A stretch of 64,000 nucleotides of DNA, taken from the NCBI RefSeq assembly GCF_000385335.1, contig NZ_ARWA01000001.1:3364001-3428000 (forward strand), read 5' to 3'. Both the position numbers and the translations under genes were made by a program. This DNA is from Methyloferula stellata AR4 (GTDB lineage: Bacteria > Pseudomonadota > Alphaproteobacteria > Rhizobiales > Beijerinckiaceae). Below the pieces are notes generated by a model. It saw nothing but the letters and a program-made list of their open reading frames with translations, ran no database searches and had not been told where the DNA came from. This document shows, one piece after another, positions 63,258-64,000 of the stretch (the first letter of the stretch is position 1; every line of letters begins with the position of its first letter).

Positions 63258-63685
63258 GCGAAATGCCGACAATTCTCGCAGCGCTTATCAGCGGCCTCAT
63301 CTTCGGCGTGGGCCTCGTCATTTCGCAGATGATCAATCCTGCAAAAGTGCTGAACTTCCTCGATGTCACGGGAACCTGGGACCCGAGTCTCGCCTTCGTC
63401 ATGGCCGGCGCCATACCCGTCGCCGCGCTCGGCTTTTACTTGGGCCGAAGGCGCGCGGCCCCGGTCCTGGCGCAGAGCTTCCATGGGCCCACGCAAACCA
63501 AAATCGATTTCCGCCTGATCGCAGGCGCAACGCTTTTCGGCATCGGCTGGGGCCTTATCGGCTTTTGTCCGGGGCCAGCGCTCGCCGCGCTTCAATCTGG
63601 CCGGCACGAGGTTTTCATTTTCGTCGCGGCAATGATCGGGGGGATGGTGGTGTTTCGGCTGATGGAAAAAGCCGACACCGCGTGA
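63254..63685 (+). CDS. YeeE/YedE-family sulfur transport protein, second half
   Basis: 143-residue membrane protein with four helices. The signature GFCPGPALAALQSG contains the second conserved Cys of the YeeE pore. The GTG start overlaps the previous stop in GTGA; ATG 63263 three codons later is an alternative. It probably forms a complex with its upstream partner. Confidence 0.88.
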   Translation: MSEMPTILAALISGLIFGVGLVISQMINPAKVLNFLDVTGTWDPSLAFVMAGAIPVAALGFYLGRRRAAPVLAQSFHGPTQTKIDFRLIAGATLFGIGWGLIGFCPGPALAALQSGRHEVFIFVAAMIGGMVVFRLMEKADTA

Positions 63686-63720
63686 CGATGAGAACGAGAC
63701 GGTGCTTGTTAGGGCACCAG

Positions 63721-63999
63721 TCAGTTTCCGGATAGCTGCAAATGATTCTCCGCGTACAGCTTCATGTTAGCAGCGTCCTTGGCGTCGAACTCCTTACCCC
63801 TCGATTGAATTTGAACGAACGCCGCGCTGCTTTTGCCAGATCGCAAGAATGTTCCAGCGTTATGTTCCTTTTGGAGTCCCTCACCAATCTCATATTCAAT
63901 GAATAGTCGAGGATCACCATTTTGCTCTGTATAGGTAACTTCACTGACGATCTTTCCGTTGGAGAAGCCTCCTAATAGGCTCGCTTGTATCTTCATCAT
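63721..63999 (-). CDS. hypothetical protein at the window edge
   Basis: 92 residues from the ATG two bases inside the window edge (MMKIQASLLGGFSNGKIVSE); it may start further upstream. Codon use is AT-richer than the neighbours, and the product has no membrane segment or recognised motif. It could belong to a transferred region that continues beyond the window. Not identified. Confidence 0.5.
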   Translation of the reverse strand: MMKIQASLLGGFSNGKIVSEVTYTEQNGDPRLFIEYEIGEGLQKEHNAGTFLRSGKSSAAFVQIQSRGKEFDAKDAANMKLYAENHLQLSGN

Positions 64000-64000
64000 T

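Overview
The window is a GC-rich chromosomal segment from an alphaproteobacterium, most likely of the order Hyphomicrobiales (Rhizobiales) and plausibly near Beijerinckiaceae. This is inferred from gene families typical of that group (TIGR02301, TIGR02281 and RT0821-type proteins, RibB fused to a degenerate RibA, the Nudix/pdxH pair) and from several families of dispersed palindromic repeats. There is no tRNA, rRNA, CRISPR array, prophage or insertion sequence that I can recognise. Most genes are housekeeping or metabolic and sit in short operons.

Layout. 1-4.9 kb: 3' part of a heavy-metal-type RND pump, a small ORF and its outer-membrane channel. 5-7.2 kb: a tandem palindromic repeat, an HTH-RibB-RibA-like fusion and a divergent exported DUF2233 protein. 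7.3-14.6 kb: methyltransferase, Tat-exported GH10 hydrolase, MOSC/reductase/ferredoxin fusion, NIPSNAP protein, damaged msrA, a Cys-protease-like protein, lytic transglycosylase, GST. 14.7-20.4 kb: ClpP-like membrane protein, DEAD helicase, DUF4239 remnant, ClC channel, aroC. 20.6-24.7 kb: a 1376-aa single-module NRPS of the poly-amino-acid synthetase (Pls) architecture. 25-31 kb: fabI, an ECF sigma/anti-sigma pair, a DnaJ-class chaperone, a lipoprotein, pdxH, Nudix, TIGR02301. 31-32.4 kb: an inverted duplication carrying two paralogous small genes, one broken by a nonsense codon, around an AT-rich core. 32.5-36 kb: a stress module (CBS-domain protein, HPF-cold-shock fusion, erythromycin-esterase-like protein, alpha/beta hydrolase) with two FNR/FixK boxes.

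36-43.5 kb: a dihydroorotase-like protein, ygfZ, then a lipid-type cluster with two acyl carrier proteins, a fatty acyl-AMP ligase, a membrane desaturase, a SLGxxC-motif protein and a WcbI-like protein. The gene set resembles FAAL/desaturase/ACP modules that load and modify a fatty acid on a carrier protein. 43.6-64 kb: tag, hicBA, a large AAA+ ATPase, HD hydrolase, DUF1275 and DUF2339 membrane proteins, xseB, a cytochrome c'-like protein, a retropepsin-like protease, SDR, methyltransferases, a Rieske protein, FAH-family hydrolase, a GT-C-like membrane protein, glyS with an internal insertion, a split YeeE/YedE pair and an unidentified protein at the right edge.

The most unusual content is the Pls-like synthetase, the FAAL/ACP/desaturase cluster, the inverted duplication at 31-32 kb, the HTH-RibBX fusion with an internal ribosome-binding site, the FixK-linked stress module with an HPF-CSD fusion, and a branched palindrome at 56.7-56.9 kb. 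Functions are assigned from motifs read by eye; no database search was possible.
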